From PALSA-607 sp036510735 (lineage in GTDB: Bacteria; Actinomycetota; Actinomycetes; Acidothermales; Acidothermaceae): a stretch of 64,000 bases of DNA. Position 1 is the first letter of the stretch. Every line of letters begins with the position of its first letter. Below the pieces are notes generated by a model. It did no database searches, was not told the origin of the DNA, and saw nothing but the letters and a program-made list of their open reading frames with translations. Positions 47,310 through 56,706 of the stretch are shown here, piece after piece. Made by a program: the position numbers and the translations under genes. Where the stretch lies: the NCBI GenBank assembly GCA_036510735.1, contig DATCDK010000240.1:1-64000 (forward strand), written 5' to 3'.

Positions 47310-48800
47310 ATGGCCGAGACCGTCACCTATGGCTCGCGCGCAGGTCGCTGGGTGCTGCTCGCCACGATCCTGGCTAGCGGGATTTCACAACTCGACGCGA
47401 CCGTCGTCAATGTCGCGTTGCCGCGGATCGGGAAAGACCTGCACATCGGGCTCACAAGCCTGCAATGGACCGTCAACGCGTACGCCCTGACGCTGTCGGG
47501 TCTGCTGTTGCTCGGCGGCTCGCTCGGAGACCGCTTCGGCCGCCGCCGGATCTTTGTCCTCGGCGTCCTCTGGTTCACCGCCGCGTCCCTCGGGTGCGCG
47601 CTCGCCCCAACGGGTGCCTTCCTGATCGCCATGCGCGCGGTGCAGGGCGTAGGGGGCGCGATGCTGACTCCGGGCTCACTCGCGATCCTGCAGGCCGTGT
47701 TCGAACCAGATGATCGGGCGCCAGCCGTCGGCGCCTGGTCGGGTCTGACCGGTGTCGCCTCGGCGCTGGGTCCGGTCGTCGGCGGGTTGCTTGTTGCCGT
47801 CGCCCCCTGGGGTTGGCGGCTGGTCTTTCTGATCAACCTGCCGCTCGCCGTCGTCGTCGTCTTCGCGTCAAAGCACATACCCGAGACGCGTGACGAGTCC
47901 GCGGAAGGCAGAATCGACGTCCTAGGCGCCGCGCTGGCAGCGCTGGGGTTAGCCGCGGTTATCTACGGGCTGACTGAGGGGTCGACGTTCGGCTGGGGCA
48001 CTCGACAACTGGGGGCCACAGCGGCCGGTGTAGTGCTGTTGGCCCTCTTCGCCCTGGTCGAAGTTCGCGAGCGCACGCCCATGCTGCCGATGCGGTTGTT
48101 CCGCTCGCAGCAGTTCAGTGCGGCCAACGCGGTGACGATCGTGGTCTACGGCGCGCTCGGCGGCATCTTCTTCTTGCTACCGGTCGAGTTGCAGCAAGGC
48201 GCCGGCTTCTCTGCGGTCGCCGCCGGCGCGTCACTGCTTCCGGTCACGGCCATGCTCCTGCTGCTGTCGTCGCGGATGGGCCGATACGCGGCTCGGCGCG
48301 GACCGCGGTTGCAGATGACCGTCGGCCCGATCGTGGCGGGTATCGGCATCACCTTGCTCGCGATGGTGCATCCCGGATCCAGCTACGTGTCATCGGTGCT
48401 GCCCGGCATCCTGGTGTTCGGGTTAGGCATGGCGACGACCGTTGCGCCGTTGACGGCCACCGTGATGGCGGCCGCTCCGTCGAGAGACGTCGGGGTCGCA
48501 TCGGCAGTGAACAACGACGTTGCCCGTACCGCAGCACTGTTCGCGGTGGCGGTGTTGCCGGCGCTGTCGGGCATTACGGCGACTGCCTACAAGTCACCGA
48601 CCGCACTCTCCAACGGGTTCCATCACGCGGTCTGGATAGCTGCCACACTGACCGCGTTGGGCGGCGTGCTCGCCGGGCTGCTCATCCGCAACGACGTATT
48701 AAAGAGTGGGACGGCGAGGGGCGAGGCCCCTGATCAGGTCGGGGTCGCGTCGACCCCAGGGTCGTTGGATGCCGCGTCGTCGGACGCCGCGTCGTCCTGA
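47310..48800 (+). CDS. MFS drug-export-type transporter (DHA2/EmrB-QacA family)
   Basis: This 496-residue membrane protein has about 14 hydrophobic helices. The motif ISQLDATVVNVALPRIGKDL in helix 1, GSLGDRFGRRRIFVLG (motif A) and the motif C-like LTGVASALGPVVGGLL identify a DHA2 proton-driven exporter. The substrate is unknown. The C-terminal Ala/Ser/Asp-rich tail is encoded in DNA that overlaps, antisense, the tail of the next MFS gene. Confidence 0.9.
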   Translation: MAETVTYGSRAGRWVLLATILASGISQLDATVVNVALPRIGKDLHIGLTSLQWTVNAYALTLSGLLLLGGSLGDRFGRRRIFVLGVLWFTAASLGCALAPTGAFLIAMRAVQGVGGAMLTPGSLAILQAVFEPDDRAPAVGAWSGLTGVASALGPVVGGLLVAVAPWGWRLVFLINLPLAVVVVFASKHIPETRDESAEGRIDVLGAALAALGLAAVIYGLTEGSTFGWGTRQLGATAAGVVLLALFALVEVRERTPMLPMRLFRSQQFSAANAVTIVVYGALGGIFFLLPVELQQGAGFSAVAAGASLLPVTAMLLLLSSRMGRYAARRGPRLQMTVGPIVAGIGITLLAMVHPGSSYVSSVLPGILVFGLGMATTVAPLTATVMAAAPSRDVGVASAVNNDVARTAALFAVAVLPALSGITATAYKSPTALSNGFHHAVWIAATLTALGGVLAGLLIRNDVLKSGTARGEAPDQVGVASTPGSLDAASSDAASS

Positions 48801-50518
48801 CCTTCCGCCGCCGCTGCGGCCGCCGCGTTACGGTCACTCACTGCTTTCGCGTCGGCCTGTTGGGCCTGGATGCCGGACATCGTGCGCAGCGGCACCTCTT
48901 CGACGCGGAGCAGCAGCAGGAATCCGATCACCATCACTGCGGCGGCGAGCAGGAAGATCACGTCCATTGAGTTTGAGAACCCGACGAAGAACGGGTGCGC
49001 GAGGTTCTTGTCGGCGTGCTTTAAGAAGGCCGTGTCGTTCAGGCCCGACGAGGAGAGTTTCTGGCCCTGCAGGATCGAGAGCAGTGGCTTGTTCGCTGCG
49101 GCGCTGGTGACGCTCGGGTCAGTCGTGAGGGACTGGAACGACGCCGACTTCGCTGCGTTCTTGTACGCGTGGGCGATGTTGCCGCCGGCCGTACTGAAGA
49201 GCACCGAAAGGAAGATGGCGACCCCGAGCGTGCCGCCCATCTGACGGAAGAACGTGGCCGACGATGTCGCGACGCCGATGTCTCGCGCGGGCATCGCATT
49301 CTGCGTGGCGAGGGTGATCGGCTGCATGATGTTGCCGATGCCGACCCCGAAGAGCGCGCCGTACAGGTCGGTCTGCCACAGCGGGGTATCGGCGCCGATG
49401 AACGACATCAGCACGAGCGCGATGACGCAAAGAAGCGAGCCGACGACGGGGAAGATCTTGTAGCGCCCGGTGCGCGAGATCATCTGCCCGGAGATGATCG
49501 CGCCGACCATCAGGCCAGCCGTCAACGGGATCAGCAGCAGGCCGGCCTCGGTGGGCGAGACACCGCGCACGATCTGCAGGTACAGCGGCAGCACTGAGAT
49601 GCCGCCGAACAAGCCCATGCCGACGAGGACCCCGACGATCGAGGTCAGGCTGAACACCCGGTTCTTGAAGAACCGCAGCGGAATCAACGCGTCGTCGCCC
49701 ATGCGATGCTCGGCGAGAATGAACAGCACGAGCCCGGCGATGCCGAGTGCGTAGCAAGCAAGCGACGTGCCGGAACCCCAGCCCCATTTCTGACCCTGCT
49801 CCGCCACCACAAGCAGCGGCACCAGGCAGACGAACAGGGACGCCACGCCGACCCAGTCGATGCGCGCGGGTCGATGCGTGTTGGGCAGGTTCAGCGTGCG
49901 CCACACGACGTAGAGCGCCACGATGCCGATCGGCACGTTGACCAGGAAGACCCAACGCCAGCCCGTGATCGTCAGGATCGAGCTCGCGCCGGCGAAGAAG
50001 CCGCCGAGCACTGGCCCAAGCACGCTCGCCGTGCCGAACACGGCGAGGAAGTAACCCTGGTACTTGGCTCGGTCGCGCGGCGACACGATGTCGCCGATGA
50101 TCGCCAAGGCGAGCGAGAACAGGCCACCCGCGCCCAGACCCTGATACGCGCGGAACGCGGCCAGCATGTACATGGACGTCGAGAACGCACAGGCGGCGGA
50201 GCCGGTAATGAAGATGGTGATCGCGATGAGGAAGAACGGCTTGCGGCCGTAGAGGTCGGACAGCTTCCCGTACAGGGGGGTCGACACGGTTGACGTAATC
50301 AGATACGCGGTGGTCACCCAGGCCTGTACCGAGAGACCGTGCAGGTCGTCGCCGATCGTTCGAATGGCGGTCGCCACGATGTTCTGGTCGAGGGCGGCAA
50401 GGAACATTCCGAGCATCAGACCGGTCAGGATCACCAAGACCTGCTTGTGCGTGAACCCACCCACACCCGGCGCCGATGCTGCCCCGCCCGGCACCGATGT
50501 GGACGTCGTGCCGCTCAT
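48734..50518 (-). CDS. MFS drug-export-type transporter (DHA2 family)
   Basis: This 594-residue 14-helix exporter has MFLAALDQNIVATAIRTIGDD in helix 1, GKLSDLYGRKPFFL (motif A), YQGLGAGGLFSLALAIIGD and FGTASVLGPVLGGFF (motif C). A large extracytoplasmic loop before the last helix (about 460-530) is typical of the EmrB/QacA group. The cytoplasmic tail is Ala/Asp-rich. Its last 67 bp overlap the convergent MFS gene ending at 48800. The two look like independent exporters rather than duplicates, as their sequences differ widely. Confidence 0.9.
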   Translation of the reverse strand: MSGTTSTSVPGGAASAPGVGGFTHKQVLVILTGLMLGMFLAALDQNIVATAIRTIGDDLHGLSVQAWVTTAYLITSTVSTPLYGKLSDLYGRKPFFLIAITIFITGSAACAFSTSMYMLAAFRAYQGLGAGGLFSLALAIIGDIVSPRDRAKYQGYFLAVFGTASVLGPVLGGFFAGASSILTITGWRWVFLVNVPIGIVALYVVWRTLNLPNTHRPARIDWVGVASLFVCLVPLLVVAEQGQKWGWGSGTSLACYALGIAGLVLFILAEHRMGDDALIPLRFFKNRVFSLTSIVGVLVGMGLFGGISVLPLYLQIVRGVSPTEAGLLLIPLTAGLMVGAIISGQMISRTGRYKIFPVVGSLLCVIALVLMSFIGADTPLWQTDLYGALFGVGIGNIMQPITLATQNAMPARDIGVATSSATFFRQMGGTLGVAIFLSVLFSTAGGNIAHAYKNAAKSASFQSLTTDPSVTSAAANKPLLSILQGQKLSSSGLNDTAFLKHADKNLAHPFFVGFSNSMDVIFLLAAAVMVIGFLLLLRVEEVPLRTMSGIQAQQADAKAVSDRNAAAAAAAEGQDDAASDDAASNDPGVDATPT

Positions 50519-50575
50519 TCGGTCTCCCTGTGTGTGCGGTCTGCCTCGCGATCGGAGGCAGCCTCCACAATTACG

Positions 50576-51655
50576 CTACTCGGCCGGGGAACTGAGCTGC
50601 GAACCGGTTTGGTCTAAGCCGTCCGGGCAGTAACCGTGCGCCACCACGAACTGGCGCAGCGCGGGCTCGTAGCCGGCCACAGCCATGGCGCTGGCCGGGT
50701 CAGTCGGGTCGACGAGGTGGCCCAGTTGCTCCTGCTGGTTGATGAAACTCCACGCGCTCGTGGCGTCGCCCACCACGCATTCATCGGCGAGATAGCCCGC
50801 GAGAAAGCCGAGCTTCTCGGGCTGGCTCGGGTCGTTGAACAGCGCGAGGTAGTTCTGCGCGTCGTCGGTCACGAGGTCGAGATGCTGGCGGGTCACGTCG
50901 GCGAACGCGGTACCGGTCCAGGCGAAGAGTTGAATCGGCGGCCCGGAGCCGGCAAAGGATCCGAACTGATAGGCGAAGGCGTTGTCGGCGCTTACGAGGA
51001 GCGGGCCACTCGCGGTCTGGCGAAACCACGGCGGGTAGTTGCCGAAGTCATGATCGACTGCGGCGCCGCCGACCGACGGAACCGCACGCACCGTGAAGCA
51101 GCAATGCGCGCCGCCCGTGGTGAGCGCGAGCAGCGCGACTGGAGCCGCACCGTCGCTGAACCGGCCAAGGCACAACGAACCGGCAGTGTCGTCGTCCGCA
51201 TTCGAACGTTGTGCCTGCGTGTCGATGATGAACAGGTCGACGACCGGCGTGCCGGCGGGTGCGGTGACCGGAAGGGTGACCGTCGCGCGGCCGGCGCGGG
51301 TGATCGTCAGGACGCCGTCGCGCAGTGCGCTGGGCTCGACCCCGTCGCTGGCGCTCGTTCCGGTCAGGACGGCGGTGGTGTCACCGAGGGAGACCTGCTG
51401 CCGGACCTGCACACCGACCGCCTGGCTGAAGATGTCCGAGGAGCTACAGGCGTAGCCGGCAGGAGCAGGTGAGGACGAGGCGGACGGCGGGGTGGCGGGC
51501 GATCGTTGTTTCGCGATGGTCGGAGCCTGCGAAGCGCAGCCCGCGATCAAGGTCAGAGCGGCCGCGAATGCGGGCAGCAGAAATCGAACGGGCGGCACGG
51601 TTGATAGACGCGCTGGGGCCGTCGCCGGTTGCCTGTCGATGCGGTTTCTGGGCAT
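50576..51655 (-). CDS. putative lipoprotein
   Basis: This is a 359-residue exported protein. The N-terminus has a hydrophobic signal (FLLPAFAAALTLIAGC) ending in a lipobox cysteine, then a Ser/Pro/Ala-rich linker to about residue 66. The mature domain contains several Cys (AGYACSSS, SLCLGRF, AHCCFTV, DECVVGD, GYCPDG), suggesting disulfides outside the cell. I do not recognise the domain. Start ATG 51655 is kept, with GTG 51598 (residue 20) a plausible shorter start. It is on the same strand as the GT20 gene, ending 58 bp upstream of the MFS start at 50518. Confidence 0.75.
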   Translation of the reverse strand: MPRNRIDRQPATAPARLSTVPPVRFLLPAFAAALTLIAGCASQAPTIAKQRSPATPPSASSSPAPAGYACSSSDIFSQAVGVQVRQQVSLGDTTAVLTGTSASDGVEPSALRDGVLTITRAGRATVTLPVTAPAGTPVVDLFIIDTQAQRSNADDDTAGSLCLGRFSDGAAPVALLALTTGGAHCCFTVRAVPSVGGAAVDHDFGNYPPWFRQTASGPLLVSADNAFAYQFGSFAGSGPPIQLFAWTGTAFADVTRQHLDLVTDDAQNYLALFNDPSQPEKLGFLAGYLADECVVGDATSAWSFINQQEQLGHLVDPTDPASAMAVAGYEPALRQFVVAHGYCPDGLDQTGSQLSSPAE

Positions 51656-51665
51656 CTATCCAAAG

Positions 51666-53234
51666 CTACGACCAAAGGCCGGTGATCTCCGACAGGTCAG
51701 CGAGCTGAAACGCGAGCCATTTCGCGACGTCGTTGGCACGCACGATGTCGGCGGCGGCCTCGCGCAACTCTCGGCGTCGGATCGCTGGCATCATCAACGC
51801 CTCGTACAGGGCATCGGCCTGCTGCTGAATGTCGAACGGATAGAGGGTCACCGCAAACGCACCCAGTTCTTCGTGGGCACCCGTGTTCTCCGACAGCGCC
51901 AGGACCGCATCGCGTCGCGAGACCGAGACCGCCTCCTTGGCGACCAGGTTCATGCCGTCGGCGATCGAGTTGACCATGACCACGTCGCAGATCGTGTACG
52001 CAGCCACCGCGGTCGGGAAATCCTCGTGCAGCCGCAGATCGATCGGCGCCTCCCCGCGCCGGGTGTATCGGGCGTTGACGCGGGCAACGACGGAGCCGAT
52101 GTCAGCGACGTACTGCGCGTACTCGGGCACGTCGAGCCGGCTCGGTTGCAGGAACGCCAGGAAGCGCACCTTGCCGACGAGCTCGGGGTGATCGTCGAGC
52201 AGCTTCTCGAAGGCGACGAAGCCGCGGATGATGTTCTTCGACGGGTCGGTGCGGTCGACTCGCACGATCAGCTTCGCGTCGTCGGTGACCAGCCACTGCT
52301 CGAGGTCGTCGAGCCGGTTTCGCACGGCTTTGCTGCCCGCCGTCTCGACGAGTGCGGCCACGTCGATCGAGATCGGATAGGTGCGAGCCGTCACGGTGCG
52401 CGGGCCGACCTCGACCGTCATCTTGTCGAGATTGATCGGCAGGCCGAGCAACTCCTGTGCGCAGAGCAGGAAGTTGCGGGCGAAGCGTTCGGTGTGGAAC
52501 GCCACGACGTCGTTGCCGAGCAGGCCGTAAAGCAGCCGCTCACGCATGTCGGGTGGTAACACCCGCCATGCATCGGGCCCGGGCCACGGAATGTGCACGA
52601 AGTGTGAGAGGACGACGTCGGGGCACCGTTGCCTGACCAGGTCGGCGACGAGATAGAAGTGGTAGTCGTGCAGCATCACCAGCGCACGGCCGCCGCGCTG
52701 CTCGACTTCACGGGCGACCGCATCGGCGAACGTCTGGTTGATGCTGACATAGCCATCCTCGAACGCGTCGCGCTCGCGCTGGCCGATGTTGGGGGAGTAG
52801 CTGAGTTCGTAGAGACCGTGCTGGATGAACCAGAGCAGGGGATTGGAGATGACCCCGTAGAAGTCCTCATGCGCGAACGGATCGGTCTCGACGAAGCGGA
52901 TCTGGAGGCTGCCCTCGGCGTCCGCTTGAGTGATCTTCGGCCGCGCCGTCATTGATACATGCAGGCTCGCGTCCTTGTATTCGCGCGCGACCAAGACGTC
53001 TTCGTCGGTGGTGGCCGCACAGACCCACACGGCGTCGTTGAGCTGACCGGCGAGGCCTACCAGTGCCGTGACCAGGCCGCCCGCGCCCCGGCGTGCCTGC
53101 CGAACCCCGCCCTCTTCGTAGAACGAGACCGGCGCTCGATGTGACAGAACGACGACCGGTACCTCGAACTCCTTTGGATCGACTGGATGCCGCTGCGCTG
53201 GCCGGTCGGTCGGGATCGGGCCTGTATCTGTCAC
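51666..53234 (-). CDS. otsA: GT20 glycosyltransferase, trehalose-6-phosphate-synthase-like
   Basis: This 522-residue protein would use UDP/GDP-glucose and glucose-6-phosphate to make trehalose-6-phosphate. I choose GTG 53234 with GGGAGA upstream; ATG 53252 is an alternative. Family segments are RRGAGGLVTALVGL, VMLHDYHFYLVADLVRQRCPD, SHFVHIPWPGPDAWR, the donor-binding VDRTDPSKNIIRGFVAFEKLL and DGMNLVAKEAV with SENTGAHEELG. The usual VSNRLP start reads VLSHRAPVSF. Specificity for another acceptor (for example glycerol-phosphate) cannot be excluded. It is divergent from the DinB-like gene (32 bp between starts). Confidence 0.82.
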   Translation of the reverse strand: MTDTGPIPTDRPAQRHPVDPKEFEVPVVVLSHRAPVSFYEEGGVRQARRGAGGLVTALVGLAGQLNDAVWVCAATTDEDVLVAREYKDASLHVSMTARPKITQADAEGSLQIRFVETDPFAHEDFYGVISNPLLWFIQHGLYELSYSPNIGQRERDAFEDGYVSINQTFADAVAREVEQRGGRALVMLHDYHFYLVADLVRQRCPDVVLSHFVHIPWPGPDAWRVLPPDMRERLLYGLLGNDVVAFHTERFARNFLLCAQELLGLPINLDKMTVEVGPRTVTARTYPISIDVAALVETAGSKAVRNRLDDLEQWLVTDDAKLIVRVDRTDPSKNIIRGFVAFEKLLDDHPELVGKVRFLAFLQPSRLDVPEYAQYVADIGSVVARVNARYTRRGEAPIDLRLHEDFPTAVAAYTICDVVMVNSIADGMNLVAKEAVSVSRRDAVLALSENTGAHEELGAFAVTLYPFDIQQQADALYEALMMPAIRRRELREAAADIVRANDVAKWLAFQLADLSEITGLWS

Positions 53235-53266
53235 AGCTGTCTCCCTACCCATGGCAAGCTCGCAAC

Positions 53267-53968
53267 ATGCCCAACGGTTCGGCCGTCCCTGTCGTCCCCG
53301 TCTACCTCGAGGCGGGCAATACGCGAGTCTTCGCCTGCTCGCTCGACTGGCCAGGCTGGTGCCGCCGGGCGAAGACCGACGAGGAGGCACTTGACGCCCT
53401 CGGCGCGTTTGCGCCCCGCTACGCCGCGGTTGCGAAGCGGGCCGGCCTGCGCTTTCCGTCGTCCGCCCACTTAACGTTCGACGTCGTCGAACAGATCCCG
53501 TGGCGCGGCGGCAAGGCGTTTTCCTACGTCGACTTCGGGGCGCTCGGGTCAGCGGCGCGGCTCGACAGCGAGCCGCTCACCGCTGCGCAGGCGAAGCGAC
53601 TGGCTGCACTCGTCGAGGCGGCATGGGGCGAGCTCGACGACGTCGTCGCGGGCGCCCCGGCGGAGTTGCGCAAAGGCCCGCGCGGCGGCGGTCGTGATCG
53701 CGATGCGGTGTTCGCCCACGTCGTGGCCGCAGAGACGGCCTACGCGCGCAAACTCGGCGTCCGGCACGCCGGCGTCCGACAGAAGGAGCCGCAGGATCGC
53801 GACGAGATTGCGGCCGTGCGGGCCGGCATCCTCGCGGCCCTTTCCGGTGCGCGCGCCGGCACGCCTCCGGCGGACGCGGCCGGGAAGGGTTGGCTGCCGA
53901 GGTACGCGGCACGCCGCATCGCCTGGCACGTTCTCGACCACGCGTGGGAGATCGCAGACCGCAGCTGA
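53267..53968 (+). CDS. DinB-like / hypothetical protein
   Basis: This 233-residue protein starts at ATG 53267 (MPNGSAVPVVPVYLEAGNTR). The N-terminal part resembles a HicB-like beta fold (VFACSLDWPGWCRRAKTDEEALDAL). The C-terminal half is helical with DAVFAHVVAAETAYARKLG and AARRIAWHVLDHAWEIADRS, the last resembling the DinB four-helix type (HxxxHxxE-like spacing). No catalytic role is known for such proteins. The long ORF from 53093 overlaps otsA on the other strand. Confidence 0.7.
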   Translation: MPNGSAVPVVPVYLEAGNTRVFACSLDWPGWCRRAKTDEEALDALGAFAPRYAAVAKRAGLRFPSSAHLTFDVVEQIPWRGGKAFSYVDFGALGSAARLDSEPLTAAQAKRLAALVEAAWGELDDVVAGAPAELRKGPRGGGRDRDAVFAHVVAAETAYARKLGVRHAGVRQKEPQDRDEIAAVRAGILAALSGARAGTPPADAAGKGWLPRYAARRIAWHVLDHAWEIADRS

Positions 53969-53998
53969 CGCAGATCTTGTCTCGTTAGGGTGGGCCCT

Positions 53999-55609
53999 AT
54001 GGCAGAGGTTGAGGCACTCGAGGCGTTCGCCTCAGCAGCGGTCGAGGACATCCTGGTCAGACAGCCGGTGATGGCGAGTTCGCTCGGCGACCACCGCTTC
54101 GACGGCCGTCTCGACGACCTGCACCCGGCGGTGCTCAACGAAGAGCGCAAGGCGATCGCGGCTCGCCTCGTCGAACTGCATCAGTGGGACGACGTGGAGT
54201 TGCCCATCGGGCACCGGGTCGATGCCGAGGTGCTCAGCGTGCGATTGCGTGACCGGCTCTTCGACATCGAGGAAGACGGCGAATACACTTGGAACCCGCT
54301 TGCCGCGAACCCGGGTACGGCGCTTTACCTGCTGCTCGCGCGCGACTACGCGCCACTGCCCGAGCGGCTGCGCAGTGCGGGATCGCGGCTGCGCCAGATT
54401 CCCGAACAGCTCGAGGTCGCGCGGGCAACCCTGCACGACATGCCTCGGGTGCACGTCGAGACTGCGATCGGCCAGTTCGGCGGCACGCTAGGGCTACTCG
54501 ACGACATCGCTCGCGAGATCGCCGACGTACCCGACCTTCGACGTGAGGTCGAGCCGGCACTCGACGGCGCCCGGGCGGCACTCAACACGCACGTCGATTG
54601 GCTGACCGGCGAGCTCGAGAGTGCAGCCGGCGACCCGCGCCTTGGTCGCGAGACGTTCGCTCGCAAGCTCAGCCTGGTGCTCGACGTGGAGATGACACCT
54701 GAGCAGGTTCTGCAGGCTGCGATGGATGAGTTGGTGCTGCTCGAAGACCGGATCGCGCAGGTGGCTGCACAGCTCGGCGGTACGCCGCGCGAGGTGCTCG
54801 ATCGGCTAGCGCTGGACGCGCCGACCAACGACACCATCGTCGCGGTTGCAAAGGACGCGCTTGCGGAGACGACCGCGTTTGTGGCCGAGCACGATCTCAT
54901 CACCATGTACGACGATCCGGTCGAGGTCATCGTGATGCCCGAGATCCACCGCGGGGTTGCGGTTGCCTACTGCGACCCGCCCGGGCCGCTCGATCCGCCT
55001 GGCACGACAACCTTCTTCGCGATTTCGCCGACGCCGACCGATTGGCCCGCAGAGCGAGTCGCATCGTTCTATCGCGAGGTCAACTCGCACAACCTGCGCA
55101 ACTTGGTGATCCACGAAGCGATGCCTGGCCATGTCTTGCAACTGGCACACAGCAGGCGTGGGCCGGTGCCGACGAGAGTGCACCAGACGTACTGGAGCGG
55201 ACCCTTCGTCGAGGGTTGGGCGGTGTACGCCGAAGCCGAGATGGTGCGGCGGGGATTCGGCGGCCTCCCCGTTGCGATGCAGCAGCTGAAGATGCGGCTG
55301 CGGGCGACGATCAATGCCGTGCTCGACGTTCGGGTGCACTGCGACGGGCTCACCGAGGCCGAGGCGATGGAGCTGATGACCGGGCGCGGTCATCAGGAAG
55401 AGGGCGAGGCGGCTGGCAAGTGGCGGCGGGCGCTGCTCACGAGCGCGCAGTTGTCGACGTACTACATCGGTGGGCGGCAGGTAACTGACGTTGTCGGGCG
55501 GCTGCGGGCGGCTCACCCGCGATGGTCGGACCGGCAGATCCACGACACGATCCTCGGCAACGGGAACCCGCCGCCCAGGCATCTGCCAGCGCTTTTGGGG
55601 CTGGAGTGA
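53999..55609 (+). CDS. DUF885 family protein (putative metallopeptidase)
   Basis: This 536-residue protein starts at ATG 53999. The conserved DUF885 signature VIHEAMPGHVLQLAHS carries an HExxxGH metal-binding motif, with the third ligand likely in the Glu of FVEGWAVYAEAEM. The upstream LPEHxx-type region and SYRRG-like end are less clear. The family is regarded as zinc-peptidase-like, and its physiological substrate is unknown. No signal peptide is visible, so it is cytoplasmic. Confidence 0.85.
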   Translation: MAEVEALEAFASAAVEDILVRQPVMASSLGDHRFDGRLDDLHPAVLNEERKAIAARLVELHQWDDVELPIGHRVDAEVLSVRLRDRLFDIEEDGEYTWNPLAANPGTALYLLLARDYAPLPERLRSAGSRLRQIPEQLEVARATLHDMPRVHVETAIGQFGGTLGLLDDIAREIADVPDLRREVEPALDGARAALNTHVDWLTGELESAAGDPRLGRETFARKLSLVLDVEMTPEQVLQAAMDELVLLEDRIAQVAAQLGGTPREVLDRLALDAPTNDTIVAVAKDALAETTAFVAEHDLITMYDDPVEVIVMPEIHRGVAVAYCDPPGPLDPPGTTTFFAISPTPTDWPAERVASFYREVNSHNLRNLVIHEAMPGHVLQLAHSRRGPVPTRVHQTYWSGPFVEGWAVYAEAEMVRRGFGGLPVAMQQLKMRLRATINAVLDVRVHCDGLTEAEAMELMTGRGHQEEGEAAGKWRRALLTSAQLSTYYIGGRQVTDVVGRLRAAHPRWSDRQIHDTILGNGNPPPRHLPALLGLE

Positions 55610-55716
55610 AGCGCTCGGAATGATTGCGTGTGCACCTGTGCTGGAATGGTTGCGTCCGCAACAATGTTGAGCACGGAGATGGCAGCCCGGATGGGCCGCC
55701 GAACGAGGAGGACCCG

Positions 55717-56706
55717 ATGCCTGCCGTGACCGCCCCGAACCCGCTGGCGCTCCCGCGGGTGCCGTTGACCGACCCCCAGCTCGACCGTGACCGGCCGGTG
55801 TTGTCGGTCACCACCGCGCCGTCCGGCCTTGAGGGTGAAGGCTTCCCGGTTCGACGCGCGTTCCACGGCGTCGACCTGCGCGCCCTCGACCCGTTCATTC
55901 ACATGGACCAGATGGGTGAGGTCGAATACGCGCCGGGGGAGCCCAAGGGGACGCCGTGGCATCCGCATCGCGGCTTCGAGACCGTTACTTACATGATCGA
56001 CGGGCTGTTCGAGCACCACGACTCCAACGGCGGCGGCGGTCTGATCACCAACGGCGACACGCAATGGATGACCGCGGGCGCTGGAATCTTGCACATCGAG
56101 ACACCGCCTGAGCACCTCGTGGCAAGTGGCGGTCTCTTCCACGGCTTTCAGCTGTGGGTCAACCTGCCGAAGGCGATGAAGTTCGCGGCGCCGCGCTACC
56201 AGGACATCCGCGCGAGCGAGGTGTCACTACTTGCTTCGCCGGACGGCGGGGTGTTGCTGCGAGTGATTGCCGGAAACGTCGCGGGTCACCCAGGTCCTGG
56301 CGTCACGCACACGCCGATCGCGTTGGTGCACGCGACGCTGTCGCCGGGAGCGTCACTGACGCTGCCGTGGCAGCCCGACTACAACGCGCTCGTCTACACC
56401 TTGGCCGGCCGCGGGTCGGTCGGCGCAGCCCGCCGTCCGATCTCAATGGGTCAGCTCGCGGTCTTTGGCGATGGCGACACCATCACCATCGCTGCCGATC
56501 AGACGCAGGAAACCCGCAGCCCCACGATGGACGTCTTGATCCTCGGTGGCCAGCCGATCAGGGAGCCGGTCGCGATGTACGGCCCGTTCGTCATGAACAC
56601 CAAGGCTGAGGTCATGCAGGCGTTCGAGGACTACCAGGCGGGTCGGCTCGGCAGCATTCCGGCAGCACACGCAGGCGTTCAGGGCTCAACGGAAGACGAC
56701 GCCTGA
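55717..56706 (+). CDS. pirin family protein
   Basis: This 329-residue bicupin starts at ATG 55717 with GAGGAGG upstream. The N-terminal cupin keeps the metal ligands in HPHRGFETVTYMIDG (two His) and AGAGILHIETPPEHL (His and Glu). DPFIHMDQMGEVEYAPGEPKG is typical pirin sequence. Bacterial pirins have been described as quercetinase-like or redox-sensing; the role here is unknown. The last 28 bp overlap the convergent GGDEF gene. Confidence 0.9.
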   Translation: MPAVTAPNPLALPRVPLTDPQLDRDRPVLSVTTAPSGLEGEGFPVRRAFHGVDLRALDPFIHMDQMGEVEYAPGEPKGTPWHPHRGFETVTYMIDGLFEHHDSNGGGGLITNGDTQWMTAGAGILHIETPPEHLVASGGLFHGFQLWVNLPKAMKFAAPRYQDIRASEVSLLASPDGGVLLRVIAGNVAGHPGPGVTHTPIALVHATLSPGASLTLPWQPDYNALVYTLAGRGSVGAARRPISMGQLAVFGDGDTITIAADQTQETRSPTMDVLILGGQPIREPVAMYGPFVMNTKAEVMQAFEDYQAGRLGSIPAAHAGVQGSTEDDA

